Assembly: GCA_008704415.1 (NCBI GenBank)
Contig: VXIS01000116.1
Location: forward strand, 1 to 64,000
DNA: 64,000 bases
DNA from: Sphaerosporella brunnea
Lineage: Eukaryota; Ascomycota; Pezizomycetes; Pezizales; Pyronemataceae
Reading direction: 5' to 3'
The translations under genes were made by a program, and so were the position numbers. How positions within the stretch are numbered: the stretch's first letter is position 1; each line of letters starts with the position of its first letter. Below, one piece after another: positions 11,612-26,802 of the stretch. The notes beneath the pieces are model-generated. The model did not search any database and had not been told where the DNA came from. It saw nothing but the letters and a program-made list of their open reading frames with translations.

Positions 11612-14600
11612 CTAGTTTTCTTCGCTTGGTCCGTGAAGTTTGCGGAAGGCTGCGGTCTCGTCAATTGTCTTACAGAGAGCGGCTCCACAGTCTGGATCGA
11701 TTTCTTGCCCATCACGCCCAATGAGAACAGGCTGGTTCTCGTTGAGCCGGTTTTTAAGATGCGCCACACGGTGGAAACTGATATCAGTAATAGAGATCCA
11801 ACGGATCCTGAAGGGCCCAGATGACTCCCACAGCAGGTTCTTTGCCCAGCTAGGCATTGGAGCCGATCCAGGTGGCCCTTCCATGCGTGCCTGCTTCAGG
11901 TTAGCACGCAACAAAACATCTCGGGCCGTACAGCGTATCTAAAACCGCTGCGCACGAGAACACTCACATAACCCTGGAACTTGCCGCTCTTGTTGATTGA
12001 GAAAAATAGAATAACATCTCTAGCCTCCTTGAATGCTTGTTCGAGGATTTCAGCGTTCTTTTGCTGGGTGGCCCAAATGTTCTGTTGCGACAAAAAGTAC
12101 CCGGTCAGTGTCTGAAATTTCGAACTTTTTATCCTCCTGGGAAATCATTACATCTTGTTGGGCCATCTTGACGTTCTCCTGATTGAAGCTCTTAATCATA
12201 AAGTACCTGATATCTGAGTTCCTCGTTGATTCTGGCAAATTAACGTAAGGTAAGCATCCATTTATTCTTGTTTTGATCCTCAATCCATCAAGTATGAGAG
12301 TGCGGCTCACCACCAGGGAATCCGGAAATCCTATCAATTTCCATCATGTCACCACCAGACGTATTTCTTCGGTGATATTGATCGTTCCTGTCATACGGAG
12401 GGTAATCCTTAGAAAATCCCCTTCCCCTACCGCGGCCGAAAGGCTTTCTCTCGTAGGGGCTTGGAGGCTCGCCAAATGATTCGCGCCTGGGACGGAAAGG
12501 CTTCTTGAAGTCATCCCTAGGTGGATACTTAGAGAGTGCTCGACCCCTTCCGTGTGATTCCCGATCAAATGGTCCGGGGCTTCTGCGTCCCATTCCAAAA
12601 TCTTGCTTGTGAGCATCGTAAGGCCCCCCTCGAGGACTCATACTCCGCCTGCGGGCGGATGCGCTGGGGGAAGGCTCACGATCACGAGCGGACGCGATTC
12701 TCCGCGACAAAGCTTGCCGCACTGCCTCAGTTTCATCAGCAGGATCCTCACCTTGCACACTGCGTGCTCCACCAGGTCCGCCATTTGCACCGTAACGGTG
12801 AGGATTTTCGTAACCATGACGTGCAGACTTAGCAGAGTGAGGTTGCTCTGCATAATCATCGTCTCTGGGACGCCTCTTCATGCCTGGTTTCCCGCCAGTC
12901 AAATCATCCCCACGGTAAGCACCCCGGTCACGCTCATCTGGCACTGGTGGGTAGCCAGAGCGAACAGGTGCGCCCCCAGGAGGGCCACGTTTGCCAGCAT
13001 CTCTATCATCCCACGCACCGGGAGCATGGGGGTGGGGCATCGTATACATAGAGGGGCCGCTGCGTGGCGCGCGAGGATCTGCCTCCTCCGGCCTAGGCCG
13101 AGGAGGAGGATATGCCGAGTCACGTTCCATGGCATACCGGCCTTCTTCAAAAGCCCGTGCCTCACGTTGTCGGGACAAAAGCTGCTGACGATATGTGTAA
13201 TCGTGATACCCAGTGATTTCAAGCCATTCGGTAAGATCTCTGTAGTAAAGTGCCGCATAATCGGTCTCAGGAGGGCGAGTTGCAGCTGCAGGATACCTGG
13301 GGTCATCTCGCGGCGGATACCCTCTGGGTGCAGGAGGGTATGGGGGATAATCGCGGTTCATGGCGTTGTATTCCACATCTGACAGGCCAGGTTCAGCTGG
13401 ATAGCGTGGCGGTGGTTTTACGGCGCCATATGCATCCTTGGGGTGGTCGACTCTGGCAACTTCTGGTCCTCTGTAATAATCGTACTCTCTAGGATCCACC
13501 AAATCCCTTGACTCTTTCCGTTGTTCACCACCAGCTGGCTGGTAGCGGTCGATGATAGGCTTGCGGCCGCTGAGACTATTAGGCCCGCTTCTTGGTTTAG
13601 AATCCTTCGGAAAAGTTGGGTCCTCAAACCGATCACGATCATGACGGTAGCGTGTGTCGTGTTTTGGCCCGCCTCTCCTGTCTTTGTCGTCATATTCCGA
13701 GGGTCCTCGAACGCCTCCACGATAATCTCCACGCCCTTGTGAGTAAGCTGGGTGCCTTGATTCGCCATGGCCATCTCTGTCCCTAAATCCAGGATCATCG
13801 TGCCTGGTGCTATATTCCGATGCGCGTCGTGGTCCACGCGGGTCACCACGAGAGGATCCTCCCTGAGCGTCGTCGTATTTGTACTGCTCATGTTTCAATT
13901 GCTGCACATCGGATGTTCCTGGTGAGATACGGCTCGGCGCACCGGTAGTATCGGAGTTCTTCCTGCTGCCAGTCTCGATTGAGGGCCCAGTTTCTTCTTT
14001 TCCCGAGCCGAAGGTTGCTAGCAATGCATCAACAGCGGCATCTCTCTCTGGGTTGCCAGTTTCTCCGCTGGCTTGGCCGGCATTGCTGGATCCCTTGCTG
14101 TCGCTGTGTTGATCCTTGTGAATATTTGCACCTTCTTTTTCCATGTTCATGAACTCTGCTGCCTTCTTTTTCTTTTCTGCCAGCGACTCCAAAACTTTTT
14201 GTCTGAGCTCCTCCGGATCCTTGTTCGCTATGCTCGACTCTCCGTGGCCGGGATGGCTGTCTTCTTTTCCGGATGCCGACCGACCGCCAACGTAAGAGTT
14301 GTCATAAGAGTTTTCGTACCTCGCCGCATCGTCCTGATTCAAATCAACAACTGGCTTCAATGTTGAGGGACGGCCTGCATTGGATACCATTGCAAGTTCA
14401 CCCGAGCTTTGGATACCGTTGTAGTGATCGTTGTTTGACATAGAGATGCGATCCTGAAGCGGGCGGCCCTCGTTGCCGCCCTCTTCAATTGGTCTGTCGT
14501 CATATAAATCCTCCATGTTTATTCGATCTGCCAAAGATTGCCCAGGCGTTGAATCTTCGTAATCTAAAGGCTGGTTTGGATCTTCTTGGTCCACGTTCTT

Positions 14601-14765
14601 AGATCTAAACTGGTATTCCGTGTGATCGTAATTGGCGTTGTTATGGTAGTTGCCACGGTATTTTGAGTACCTCCCCCGACCGCGACCTCGGCCACGACCT
14701 CGATACGACGATTCTCTACGAGAATTCGAAGTACCTTCGTCAGATATGTGTTTATTGCGCACCAT
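11612..14765 (-). CDS. YTH-domain RNA-binding protein (probable m6A reader)
   Basis: Four exons on the minus strand, 12311-14765, 12152-12231, 11968-12081 and 11612-11890, encode 975 residues. The N-terminus has an RG/RY block (RGRGRGRGRGRYSKYRG). The next 780 residues are low-complexity and rich in Arg, Asp, Pro, Tyr and Ser. The YTH domain fills the C-terminus from about residue 820: RYFMIKSFNQENVKMAQQD, then IWATQQKN, ILFFSINKSGKFQGYARM, FRIRWISITDISF and PVLIGRDGQEID. Tryptophans in IWAT, PSWAK and LLWESS sit where the m6A-binding aromatic cage lies in animal YTH proteins. Binding of N6-methyladenosine in nuclear RNA is inferred by analogy with YTHDC1. All three introns lie within or just before the YTH coding part and are needed to keep the domain in frame. 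Confidence 0.9.
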
Positions 14766-16605
14766 GACGACGACTAGGTGTGATTTGGTGATCTGCTTAC
14801 TGTGCCCACGTTAAGGATGTAGTCGAATATTCGGATTTATCGCATCCGGAGATTCGATAAGAAAGCGTATATTCTTAAGGTTGTCGATCCGAGAATAGTT
14901 TTCAGGAACGACGTAATGTAACGATTGAGCGACCGCGGACTTGAACGAGAACACTGCCGAGCAATAGCCAAGCGTAGCAATTGAGATAGTAGCTGCTATT
15001 TGGGAGATGGTGAGTCTGGCAAGGCAGCGAAAGCATGGACGGGGGGCGTGTAGAAGGTCAAGAGGAAACAAGAGAATGCAAAGGAGGCGGGAAAATGGTT
15101 GAAGAGGCGCTTTGCCAAACAAAGCTAGGCCGGTTACAAGTGAGTGTAGCTCAGGCTGCGACAGTCCAATGACGTACTCTCCACGGAATGATTATGTTAT
15201 TGGGGCGGCGGGGTAGAAGGCGTCAAGTCGTCAGAGAAAATGAACGGGGGAGGGGGAGGATAGCAATACTTAGGGTGAGGAGAAGGAAGGGGGGTGAGGT
15301 GGGGAATGACAAAAGAAGCGACGAAAGATGGATGAGCGACAGAGGCACTTTGCGATTGGCCGGACGTTGCGACAAAGTCGTCTGATTGAGGCTTGGCTTG
15401 GCTGATCGAGCTGTGGCTCGTGCTCTGCATACCATCTGCAAACAGACCAGCACGGATATATTCAACTTCACCTCAATGGATATGCACGTCACGGAAGCAC
15501 ATGAATCCCCCAAGCACCGTACATAGGCTATGTATCCTAGGCAGAAACGTAGAGCCAGTGATGGACAACCTATGCATAGCTGTTGTTTCAGATGAAGGAT
15601 CCACGCTCACGGGAGAAAATGATCGACCAACCGCAAAGAATTGGTCGGCGGGATGTGCTGGTTAGCTGTTCAGCGAACATCATCCATTCTGTAGTTATGT
15701 GCTGGCCGGAGCGGAGCCGAGGTGCTCATGCGGTGACAGGTTCCCCTCCACGCGGGTGGTAAGTCGCAGGGCTCGAGTCCTGAATTGTAGAGCTGGTGCG
15801 AGTGCCAAGTGGCAATATAAATTCAGACGGATTCGAAGACTCGACTACTAATAAGACGTGTGATGAAGATAGCAAAGTGAAGGGCATAAAATACACTCCC
15901 AGCTGCATCCATCGAATGTTCACCCTGTAGAATACATCTCGATCATTCCAAAACACCAAAACACACCAATTCAATCTCAGTTCATATATACAATCTTTAC
16001 CTCTCATTCCCTCTGCTCAGCAATTTCATCTCCATATCGTCCCATGAAGAATCTATCGTTACCCCACCCCACCCTATCAAACCGTGAGAAAGCGTCAACA
16101 TCCGGTCTTGCACTAAAAAAGAACAAAATAAAAAAAACGAATGTGCAAAGTAAAAGGAGGAAATCCGCCTTTTGCCGTACGAAAAAGCAAGAATATGGAT
16201 GAAGGCACTTGAACAAATAAACAAAGCACAGCTGCACCCAACGAACGACAGTATTCGCACTTATCCTTTACTGCCCTCCCATTCAGTTCAACCCGCCCTC
16301 GATACGCATGATGTTCATCTATTATCAGCCCTTCGCCAGCGTAAGCAAAACACAGACGCAAGGTGAAAAAAAAAAACAGAAGAAAACAGTAACAAATCAC
16401 AGCAATGCAGCAAAATGGTAATAGTAATACACAAAGCCTGTACAACGAAAAAAAAAAAAAAAAAAACCGGTTTACTCTCCAAAGAAAAATGACAATTGAA
16501 GAAAAACGGAAATGTAACTATGCCCCTAAAAAACAGAAAACCGCAAGCCCGCACACAAGTTTTTTTCGTTATAATCGTGCCAAAACGATGTAAGGAGCAC
16601 TAGCC
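14766..16605. other. Intergenic between YTH gene and RPB1
   Basis: It holds the upstream region of the YTH gene (G/A-rich tract about 15190-15300) and the presumed 3' flank of RPB1 (A-rich runs near 16118-16138 and 16447-16466 on the + strand, that is T-rich on the transcript). Open frames here are short and carry no domains. Confidence 0.4.
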
Positions 16606-19600
16606 TTAGTCGTCCTTGGGAGTGTCGCTTTCCTCCTTCGGAGAGCTGGAGTGGTGATGTTAGTATTTAATGGTTTTAGTAGAACAGAATTGAAAACTTA
16701 CTTGGGAGAGTACGACGGTCCAGGGCTGGTGGGACTCCATCCCTGGCCAGGACTCTGCATCGCCGGAGAAGTGGGCGAATATCTGGGGGAGGTAGGACTG
16801 AACCTAGGGCTGGTGGGCGAATAGCTCATAGGACTGGTAGGGCTAACGCCATGACCACCGTCCATTCTCGGCGACGCCGGCGAGTAATCCGGACTAGTGG
16901 GCGAGTAGCTCGCCGGGCTGGTCGGGGAGTATAAGTTCGGACTCGTGGGGGAGTACGACGGCGAAGTCGGAGAGAATGGAGACGTGGGGGACGCTCCTCC
17001 ATGCAGGTTCGGAGAGGTTGGCGAGTACGGCATGCTTGGAGAGGTAGGCGAGAATGCAGGGCTAGCGGCACGGAAGGAAGGTGAGCCAGGGGAGAAGCCA
17101 GCAGGCGAGGTGCTTCCGTATCCCAGGTTGGGGGATGTCGGGGAGTATCCAGGAGATGTCGGAGAGAATGTTCCGGGAGAGGTTGGACTGGTTCCGAAAG
17201 GTGAGGTTGGAGTGTAAGGACTCATGCCACCCGCACCATAAGGAGATCCAGCACCGCCGTAGCCACCTGGAGCGTAGGACGAGAAGCCAGGAGGCGTCTG
17301 AGATCCAGATGTGATGATCGGTGAGAACGAAGCACCAGCATCCGGAGAGCCAACGTAGCCTCCATCCATGTAGACGGGAGAAGCGTTGTCGTAGGGAGTG
17401 GCCGATCCATCACCCATGGCGTTGCTTGCGATTTGGCCTCCGGTGATGCGCGAGTTGTCCACAATGACATCTTGGAGCATCTTTTCGTCGAGCAGGACGT
17501 CAAACTCTCCAGTTCCCATAGGAGCCAGCTGACCCAACATGATGTTCTCAGAGATACCTCGGCAGTCGTCAAGCTCACCAGACGCGGCAGCTTCGAGGAG
17601 AATTTCGACAGTCTCCTCGAAAGAACACCGCATGAGGGCACCAGTGTCATTTCTATTAATACCGTGACGAGTAATGGCCATGAGCATACCCCTAGTGGTC
17701 ATAACGTCGCAGAGGACAGCGATGTGCCGGTGGTTGACATAAGAACCGTCGAAGGCCAACACCTGGGTCAACTCGCGAACCAACAGTCCTCTGGTGGCCT
17801 CGATACCAAATACATTCAAGATCTCCTCGAAGGAGTTGGAGTAGGTCCTCGTGGTATCGACTCCCTCAACAGTGAGGACTTCCTTCAGTGCGGTTCCACT
17901 GGTATCCAGAATCCATTCGCTACACTCAGGTACATCTCGCTTCATGACCATCTCTCCGTCAGGGTTAATCTTGATTCTGTCCCTGTTGTTGATGAACGCC
18001 CTGGAGATGCCCTTCACTCCCTTGAGAGTCACCTCGTCAAGCATGTGGTTCTCAAGACGCTTCAACATGACATCCTCTTCGGTGTCAACGTCTTCGTCCT
18101 GGCCCTTGGTCGCCTCAACGTTCTTCATGCGACACCGGATGACGGGGACTTCAGCATTGTCGTCACTCATGATGATAGACATGTCCGAGCCGTATTCCTC
18201 CATCAGCTTCATACCAACCTTCTCCACCGTCAAATCCTTGTCTAGCAGTTTCTTACGATCGAAAACGATACGCAGAACCCACTTGGATTGTTGATCGATG
18301 TCGTCGTTATCGGACTCGATCAAGAAATGGGATTGGACGGTATCGATATCCTCCTCGATAACAGTGTCTCTCGGATCCGGATCATACCAGATCTCGGTTG
18401 ACTCAGTGACGGATCGTAAGGTAGTGTGCTCGACAGCCGATCGAAGCGCCTTTGCACTGTCCTTGTTGAACCTGTTTTCCGGGATCTGATAGACGATACA
18501 AGAAGGCGTCTTGATGTTCTTGGCCACGTTGAGAATTTCCTTCAGACGGGGGACTCCCAATGTTACGTTCTTAGAAGAGACACCGGCAAAATGGAAGGTG
18601 TTGAGTGTCATCTGTGTCGCAGGCTCTCCAATGGACTGGGCGGCGAGAACACCGACCATTTCACCGGGGTTGACTGCAGCTTTTGCGAAGCGCGATTCAA
18701 TTTCTCCCAGAACCCAATCAAACGCGACCTTATTAAGGTGGCATTCGAGGACCAGTCGTCGGAAGCAGAGTCTGGAACGGAGGTGGCACATGTAAAGCTT
18801 GGTCGCGTTCTCCTGGGCTTCTCTCGACAGAGGGTCGTTCCCACGAACGACAATGAGCCTGGAAACGAGGTCCCTGACTTTCTCGACGACCTCGATAGGG
18901 TGAAGGTTGCTTCGAGCCCCCGATTGCTTGATGCGGAAAATTGTGCGAGCGTTTTCGAGGATGCGGATGACGTTGATAGGCAGCTGCATGTTGTCTTCCA
19001 GCTTGTCGGTCAACTGAAGCTCCCGAAGGAATTGTCGGTCTTGCTTCAGTTGCTCGTATTCCTCATCCAAGACACGCTGGACGTCGACATCGCCAGCAAT
19101 CTCAGAGGCAACCTCGAGGAACTCGGGCGGAATTGACCGTTCTGGATCCATGACGTCGACCCGCACCTTCGCGTCGAACTCTGCATCGGAACATGTAATG
19201 ATATCAACCTTCTGGGGCTCGATGTGTGCACCATCCAAACCGTCCTCGCCGTAAACGAACTGAATAACATCTCCAAGAGAGTTCCGAACAGTTCCATCGT
19301 ACTTGGCCATTACATCTTCCAAGGCCTTGACTAGACGACGTTGAATGTAACCGGTCTCAGCGGTCTTGACAGCGGTATCAATCAAACCTTCTCTACCAGC
19401 CATGGCGTGGAAGAAGAACTCCTGCGGAGTCAGACCACGGAGATAGGAGTTCTCAACGAAACCACGAGCCTCAGGACTGTAGTCATCCTTGGTGAAATGG
19501 GGAAGTGTTCGGTATTTGAATCCGAAGGGAATACGTTTTCCTTCGACGGACTGCTGGCCGACGACAGCTGTCATCTGAGAGATGTTGATGTTAGAACCCT

Positions 19601-22164
19601 TGGAACCGGAACGGGCCATCTGAATAGCGTTGTTCAGATCCTTCAAACTCTTTTCGGTGTCGGAACCAGCAACGTCACGCGCCGAGTTGAGTGACTTGGA
19701 GACCAAACTCTCGAATGTCTCACGGATGTTCATACCGGGCAGAGGCTCCAGAGTGTTCTTCTGGGCCTTCTCAGTGACGTCTGCGACCTCCTGCTTCTTC
19801 TTCCGGACAGTCTCGGCAATCTTGGCAATAGTATCAGCGTCAGGGATCGTATCACCTATACCGATACTGAAACCGTTGTGCAAAAGCCAGTAGTTGACCA
19901 CAGTCTGGCAACCGTTGAAGAACTCCATGCAGCGTTGCCATCCCTTCTCGTTGTAGATGATATGGATCAAACTCTGCTGTGCCTGTCCAACCGCCTTCTT
20001 GTTGAGAAGACCGAACATCAACTCACCACCGTGAACGAGCAGACCCTCATCATTAATGGGAGACCAGTCGGGAACCTGAATGCCGCTGTCCAGACTCTTC
20101 TTGGACAGAGAAACCTTGTTGATTCCTTCGGGGATAATCAGACTGATCATCTGCTTTCCAGTCCACCGAGGACGAGGCTTCAGGATAGCAGGGTGAGGAA
20201 TTGTACCATCCCAATTAGGAACCCACATCATGATGTTCATGACCTGAGCCCTATCCAGGAAAACATCTCGTCGACAGATCTTGTAAATACCGCAAAGGGT
20301 GTCTTGCACAATACCCATGAGAGGACCGTTCTTCTGAGGGGAGACAATGTTGAGGGGCACCATGCACAGCTGGTTGACCTCAGCTCTAGTCTCTTCAGAC
20401 TGAGGAACGTGAAGGTTCATCTCGTCACCATCGAAATCGGCGTTGTAGGGAGACGTGACGGACAAGTTCAATCGAAACGTAGAGTAAGGCATGACACGAA
20501 CGCGATGTCCCATCATAGACTCCTTGTGCAGCGAAGGCTGTCTGTTGAAGATAATGAAGTCTCCATCAACAATGTGTCGCTCAACCCTCCAGCCGTACTG
20601 TAGGGATATCTCGCCAGCCCTCTTGTGATGCCGTAAATCTATTCGCTCTCCGGTGTCCCTGATAACATACTTTGCGCCAGGATGTTCATTGGGCCCGTTT
20701 TTCACCAACTCGTGGAGCTTATGTATGTTGTAAGGTGTGACGATCTCCGGATAGGTAAGCGTTCTCGCAATGCTGCGAGGAACACCAACTTCGTCGAGCG
20801 ACAAGTTGGGGTCACCAGTAATGACGGTACGAGCCGAGAAATCGACACGCTTTCCCATCAAGTTACCACGCAGACGACCCTCCTTTCCCTTTAAACGCGC
20901 TCGGATCGACTTGACCGGGCGACCAGACTTCTGAAGCGCTTGGGGCTGACCCGCAAGATCGTTGTCCATGTAAGTGGCGACATGGAACTGCAACAAATCC
21001 TGGAACTCGTTGACGATGTGCTGGGGAGAGCCGTTCGTCTCGGCCTGGCGGACGTTCGCATTGGCGCGGATGATGTCTCCCAATTTGTAGGTCAAATCGT
21101 CCTCTCCACGCATTCCTTGACCAGTTCCGTCAACCGAGATACTTGGCCTCACTGGTGGAGGGGGCACAGGCAAAACTGTGATTATCATCCACTCCGGACG
21201 CGCGTAGTCCTCGTTGAGACCCATCTTCCTGATCTCCTCGTTGCTGATGTGCTTGAACAGCGCGAGGATGTCGACGGGATAGAGTCGCTTCTTTTCCGGC
21301 TGAGCGTTCTCCTCTTGCGCCTCCTTGTCCGGTTTCCAGGTTCCAAACAACTTCAGACCCTCCTTCCTGATTTGCGGCTGTCGGTTGCCACATCCTCCAT
21401 GAGACATCCTGGGTTTCGTGGAGTCCCCATCACCGCCTTGCCCATCGTCGTCGATGTCGGTATCGCAGATGTTCTTAGCCTTGCACAGTCGCCACACTGC
21501 GTTGAATCGGCTCTTGGGATCGCGGATGCTGACGGCCTTGCGGAAGGCATCGTTGTTCTGCAAGTACCCAAGCCCATTAGCACAGTTGCTCACATTGAAG
21601 TCGCGCCACTTATTAAGTGGCACTCACTTCATCCAATTTTATTTTTCCACAGTTGAAGCAGATCGTCTCCAAGACTTTCTTGATCTTGTTGATGAATCCT
21701 GAAGAATTGTTAGAGTCGACACGACACCGAGATGAATGTGACGCCACATACCGACATGAAACACAGGAGTAGCGAGCTCGATGTGGCCAAAATGCCCAGG
21801 ACAGACTGTCATACCCTCGTCGCACTATCGCAGCTGTTAGGATATCGCGCGCGATAAGGAAAATAGAGTTTAGAGTCAGGAAGCTTACGGTGGCGCATTT
21901 GAATGAGCGATCGATAGATCCGAGATGAGGATCGTTCAAACCCTTTTCCCGGGGCTTCAGACGAGCGTCATCCTGTAAAGCAAGAGCGTGTTAGAGATCC
22001 GCTTCAAGTTCTCCAGTCATCGCATCGAGCAAGCATACCATCGTCTCCGGATACTCAATGTGGCACACACTCATCGCCTTGATCTCCTCAGGCGACAGGA
22101 GACCGAACTGGATCTCCTTTATCGTGCGCAAAGGCGCGCTGCTGTGTTCGAAAAGCAACACCAT
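16606..22164 (-). CDS. RPB1: RNA polymerase II largest subunit Rpb1
   Basis: Six exons on the minus strand (22039-22164, 21889-21972, 21752-21824, 21628-21698, 16702-21557, 16606-16645) encode 1749 residues, a normal size. It is the catalytic subunit of RNA polymerase II in the nucleus. The start [20 protein letters not shown] and the clamp zinc motif [17 protein letters not shown] are recovered only after splicing. The magnesium-binding loop [10 protein letters not shown] lies near residue 490. The C-terminal domain from about residue 1560 has roughly 15 SPTSP units, of which only seven begin with Tyr; Phe often replaces it. The last intron splits the final CTD unit, and the end is acidic ([11 protein letters not shown]). 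Four introns cluster at the 5' end. Long plus-strand open frames across the big exon are antisense shadows. It is divergent from SWD1. Confidence 0.97.
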
Positions 22165-22965
22165 GGTTGCGGTAGTCGGAGTAATCTATTCGTGAACCCG
22201 ACCGCCCGTATTAATCGCGCCAGAAAGAGCTTTTCCTCCCTTCTGACGCTGCAAAAAGACGCGTCGTTTCGCCTTTTCGGTGTTCTCCGACCGCGCGACC
22301 GATAGACGGAGAAAGTTATTCGAGTTGTAGTTGTTTGTGAGGCAGGGGATGCTGGAGAAAGGAAGGGGTGGGTGGTGGTGCTGCTTGAGGTGGCTGACGT
22401 TCCTCTCGATGGCAGCGAAGGTTGGACCTTGCTGCTGTGCCGGGTTTTCGAATTCAACGAGCGTAGAATATCTAAGCTGAGCCTCCCTGGGGCAGCTTTC
22501 TATTATCCTTTTTAGAGGGAGTAGGAAATGAGGGGTCGTTCGATCGATTGTTGCTGCCCTCCTCGTTGATTGCTGTCGTGTCGTCGTGGCGGGTCGGGGC
22601 GATCGGGGGGGCGGCGGGTGGGTCGGGGTGGTTGTTGGAGGTTGGGTTGGCGCTGAGTTGTGAGGCGATGGGCTTTCTCACAAAGCGGGTTAGGGATGTG
22701 GCGGGTGGCGAATAGAATACTCGATGTCCTGGAGCAACGTTACTGTAACTTCGAGGTTTGTCACCTCTGACATAAGCAGCCACAGTTAAACACCGCTTCT
22801 AGCGCCTTGGCAAGTCAAGCACGCGAAAGCACGTCGCGTCTTCCCGCAGCACTCCAGCCCTGCGTCGAACTCTCTCTCTCTCTCTCTCGCTCGTCGCGAA
22901 CTTGACATCTTCCACCTCACCACAAACACTCACCACCCCCCACCACCACCGCCCGCGACATCGAC
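22165..22965. promoter_or_regulatory. Divergent RPB1/SWD1 promoter region
   Basis: 801 bases separate the divergent start codons. A TC microsatellite lies at about 22869-22889, close upstream of the SWD1 start, followed by CACC-rich sequence. No strong TATA box is seen. Open frames within it are low-complexity. Confidence 0.45.
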
Positions 22966-24512
22966 ATGAATTTGTCGCTCCTCGACCCATTCTCTCTTGC
23001 CCAGGACTATCCCGAATCCCTCACCTCCGAGCTTCGGGCAGGACATTCGACCTGCGTGAGTCGCCCCCGCTCTTGCGCTCGTTATCCCCTGCACGAACCA
23101 CTTCTAACCATCACATTCTACCTAATACCGAGCCTCGCACACAAAATACTCCTCGCGACACAGCCCGCTAACTTCGTACTATAGATCCGCTTCAATCGCA
23201 AAGGCGACCTCCTCGCCTCTGGCCGTGTAACCCTCTCCGCTCCTCCCCACTAACAACTCTTGCTCACAACCTGCAGGTTGATGGTGCCATTGTACTCTTC
23301 GACGTAGAAACCAATAGTCTCGCGCGGATCCTTCGAGGCCACCAAAGACAAGTCCAGTACTTTTCCTGGAGTGCCTGCGGTCGCTATCTCCTATCATGCT
23401 CGCAAGACTTCCGAGTGATACGATGGGATCTGACCAAAACCGGGCTCGAAAGTAGTCGGTCTGTACGCTTTCCCGCACCGGTGTATTGCGCCGAATTCCA
23501 CCCCAAGAATATCGGTATATTCTGCTGCGCATTATACGAAGAATCCCCATATTTTGTCGACATCACCGGCGCAAAGACTATAAAACGGCAACTTCCCACC
23601 TCACCGAAACGAGCAGCAATGAGCGACGATGAAGCTACCGAGAAGCGCGCCGCACAGGACGCGAAGCAGCTTACCACCGCATCGGTATTCAACAGCAGCG
23701 GGGAGTTCATAATCACGGGCACGAGCAAAGGATGGATCAACATAACCTCCACCTCGACGCTAGAAACGGTCTACTCGATGCGTCCGACCAACGGCTGCAT
23801 CACCTACATCCGCCTGACGCTTTCGGGACGCAACATGGTGCTCAACAGCAGTGACCGAATAATCCGCAGCATCGTATTACCGGATACCTTCAGCGTGACC
23901 GCTGAGGCCGAGCAGTTAGAAGTCGAGCACAAATTCCAAGACGTAGTCAACCGCCTCCTTTGGAACCACGTCACCTTCTCAGGAAACGGCGAATACGTCG
24001 CCGCATCCACCTACCACAACCACGACATCTACATCTGGGAGCGCTCCCTGGGCTCCCTCATCAAGATCCTAGAAGGCCCCAAAGAAGAACTCGGCGTCTG
24101 CGAGTGGCACCCCAGCCGGCCCCTCGTCGCCGCCGTCGGTCTCGAAAGCGGAAGAATCTACATCTGGGCGACCACCAATCCCCAGCGCTGGTCCGCGCTT
24201 GCCCCAGACTTTGCCGAGGTGGAAGAAAACGTCGAGTACGAAGAGCACGAAGACGAATTCGACGTCCAGCCGGTAGAGGACGTCAAGAAGCGGCGGCTGC
24301 ACCTGGAGACCGAAGAGGTCGATGTCGTCACCATCGAGCCCGTGCGCGGCGAGGACATGACCAGCTGGCAGATGCCCGTCTCCCTCGAAGAGGAAGAAAC
24401 TGAGTCCGAGGACGAGAATATCCGCATCGAAGGCCCCCGCAGGAAAAAGTCGCCAAAACCCGTGAAGAAAAAGAAGAAGCGGAGACTGGTCTTGCATGGT
24501 GAGGACGTATAG
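22966..24512 (+). CDS. SWD1: COMPASS (Set1C) subunit Swd1/RbBP5 homolog
   Basis: Three exons (22966-23055, 23185-23226, 23277-24512) encode 455 residues. Swd1 is a WD40 propeller subunit of the Set1 histone H3K4 methyltransferase complex. The start MNLSLLDPFSLAQDYPESL and the blade sequences IRFNRKGDLLASGRVDG, VQYFSWSACGRYLLSCSQD..RVIRWDL, VTFSGNGEYVAASTYHNHDIYIWE and CEWHPSRPLVAAVGLESG..YIW are typical of RbBP5/Swd1. The C-terminal tail is acidic (EEVEENVEYEEHEDEFDV-like), followed by a basic run KKSPKPVKKKKKRR that may act as a nuclear signal. Its opposite orientation to RPB1 from a shared spacer is notable because the COMPASS complex associates with elongating polymerase II, but that is context only. 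Confidence 0.93.
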
Positions 24513-25003
24513 AATGCGTTCTTCACACGCTTGGTCGAGTTGAATTTGCCCACCGGACCGCTAGCGGTCAGGCAGGCGGCGAATACTGCTATCCCCAATC
24601 AGTTGCGCACTCACAATACCAATGTTCCTAGGGTTGATTCAAACCCCACAATTGTGGGCGAAGGCGTTCAAGGGAAAAAGAGAAAATTTGGGGCTTGATA
24701 AGTTTCTGACTTTTCTTCATCTCAAGGAGGAGTTCAAGGCTTCATGGCATTTGTTTTTCTGTCAAGCGGGAGTTTCAGTCATGTTTGAAATCGCGTATTT
24801 AAATATTGTTGGTTGGTCGGTGTTGACAATTCACGTCTTGTGGTGTTTCTGCGCATAACATTTGGGCATCAATGAATGGTTCTTCACAAGACGTAATTCT
24901 TGAAGATGGTTCTTGTCAGGAAGTATTATTTGCTTTTATGCAGCAGTAGGTATCATCGACAGTGCTCCTTGCCATCCAACGGGTATAATATCTCACCGCC
25001 ACT
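24513..25003. other. Intergenic, convergent 3' flanks
   Basis: Spacer between the convergent SWD1 and UAP1 genes. The sequence has AT-rich stretches around 24790-24870 that suit polyadenylation on both strands. No gene is seen. Confidence 0.4.

Positions 25004-26802
<1,799 letters not shown>

Noticed and set aside
11939..11967. A 29-base intron ending at TTTTAG in the YTH gene.
   Set aside because: It is too short for a spliceosomal intron; the 77-base intron 11891-11967 restores the family sequence QGYARM instead.
15700..15790. Possible tRNA B-box GGCTCGAGTCC.
   Set aside because: No matching A-box or acceptor stem could be found at the right distance.
17433..21656. Long plus-strand open frames across RPB1 (up to 270 codons).
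   Set aside because: They lie antisense to the large RPB1 exon, have no domains, and are explained by its codon bias.
21834..21888. Alternative acceptor AACAG for RPB1 exon three.
   Set aside because: It introduces a stop codon at once; the acceptor GATAG ending at 21825 restores the zinc motif.
24916..25003. C-terminal continuation of the UAP1 frame to 24916.
   Set aside because: It is read-through of the last intron into the wrong frame; the spliced end at 25004 gives the family C-terminus.
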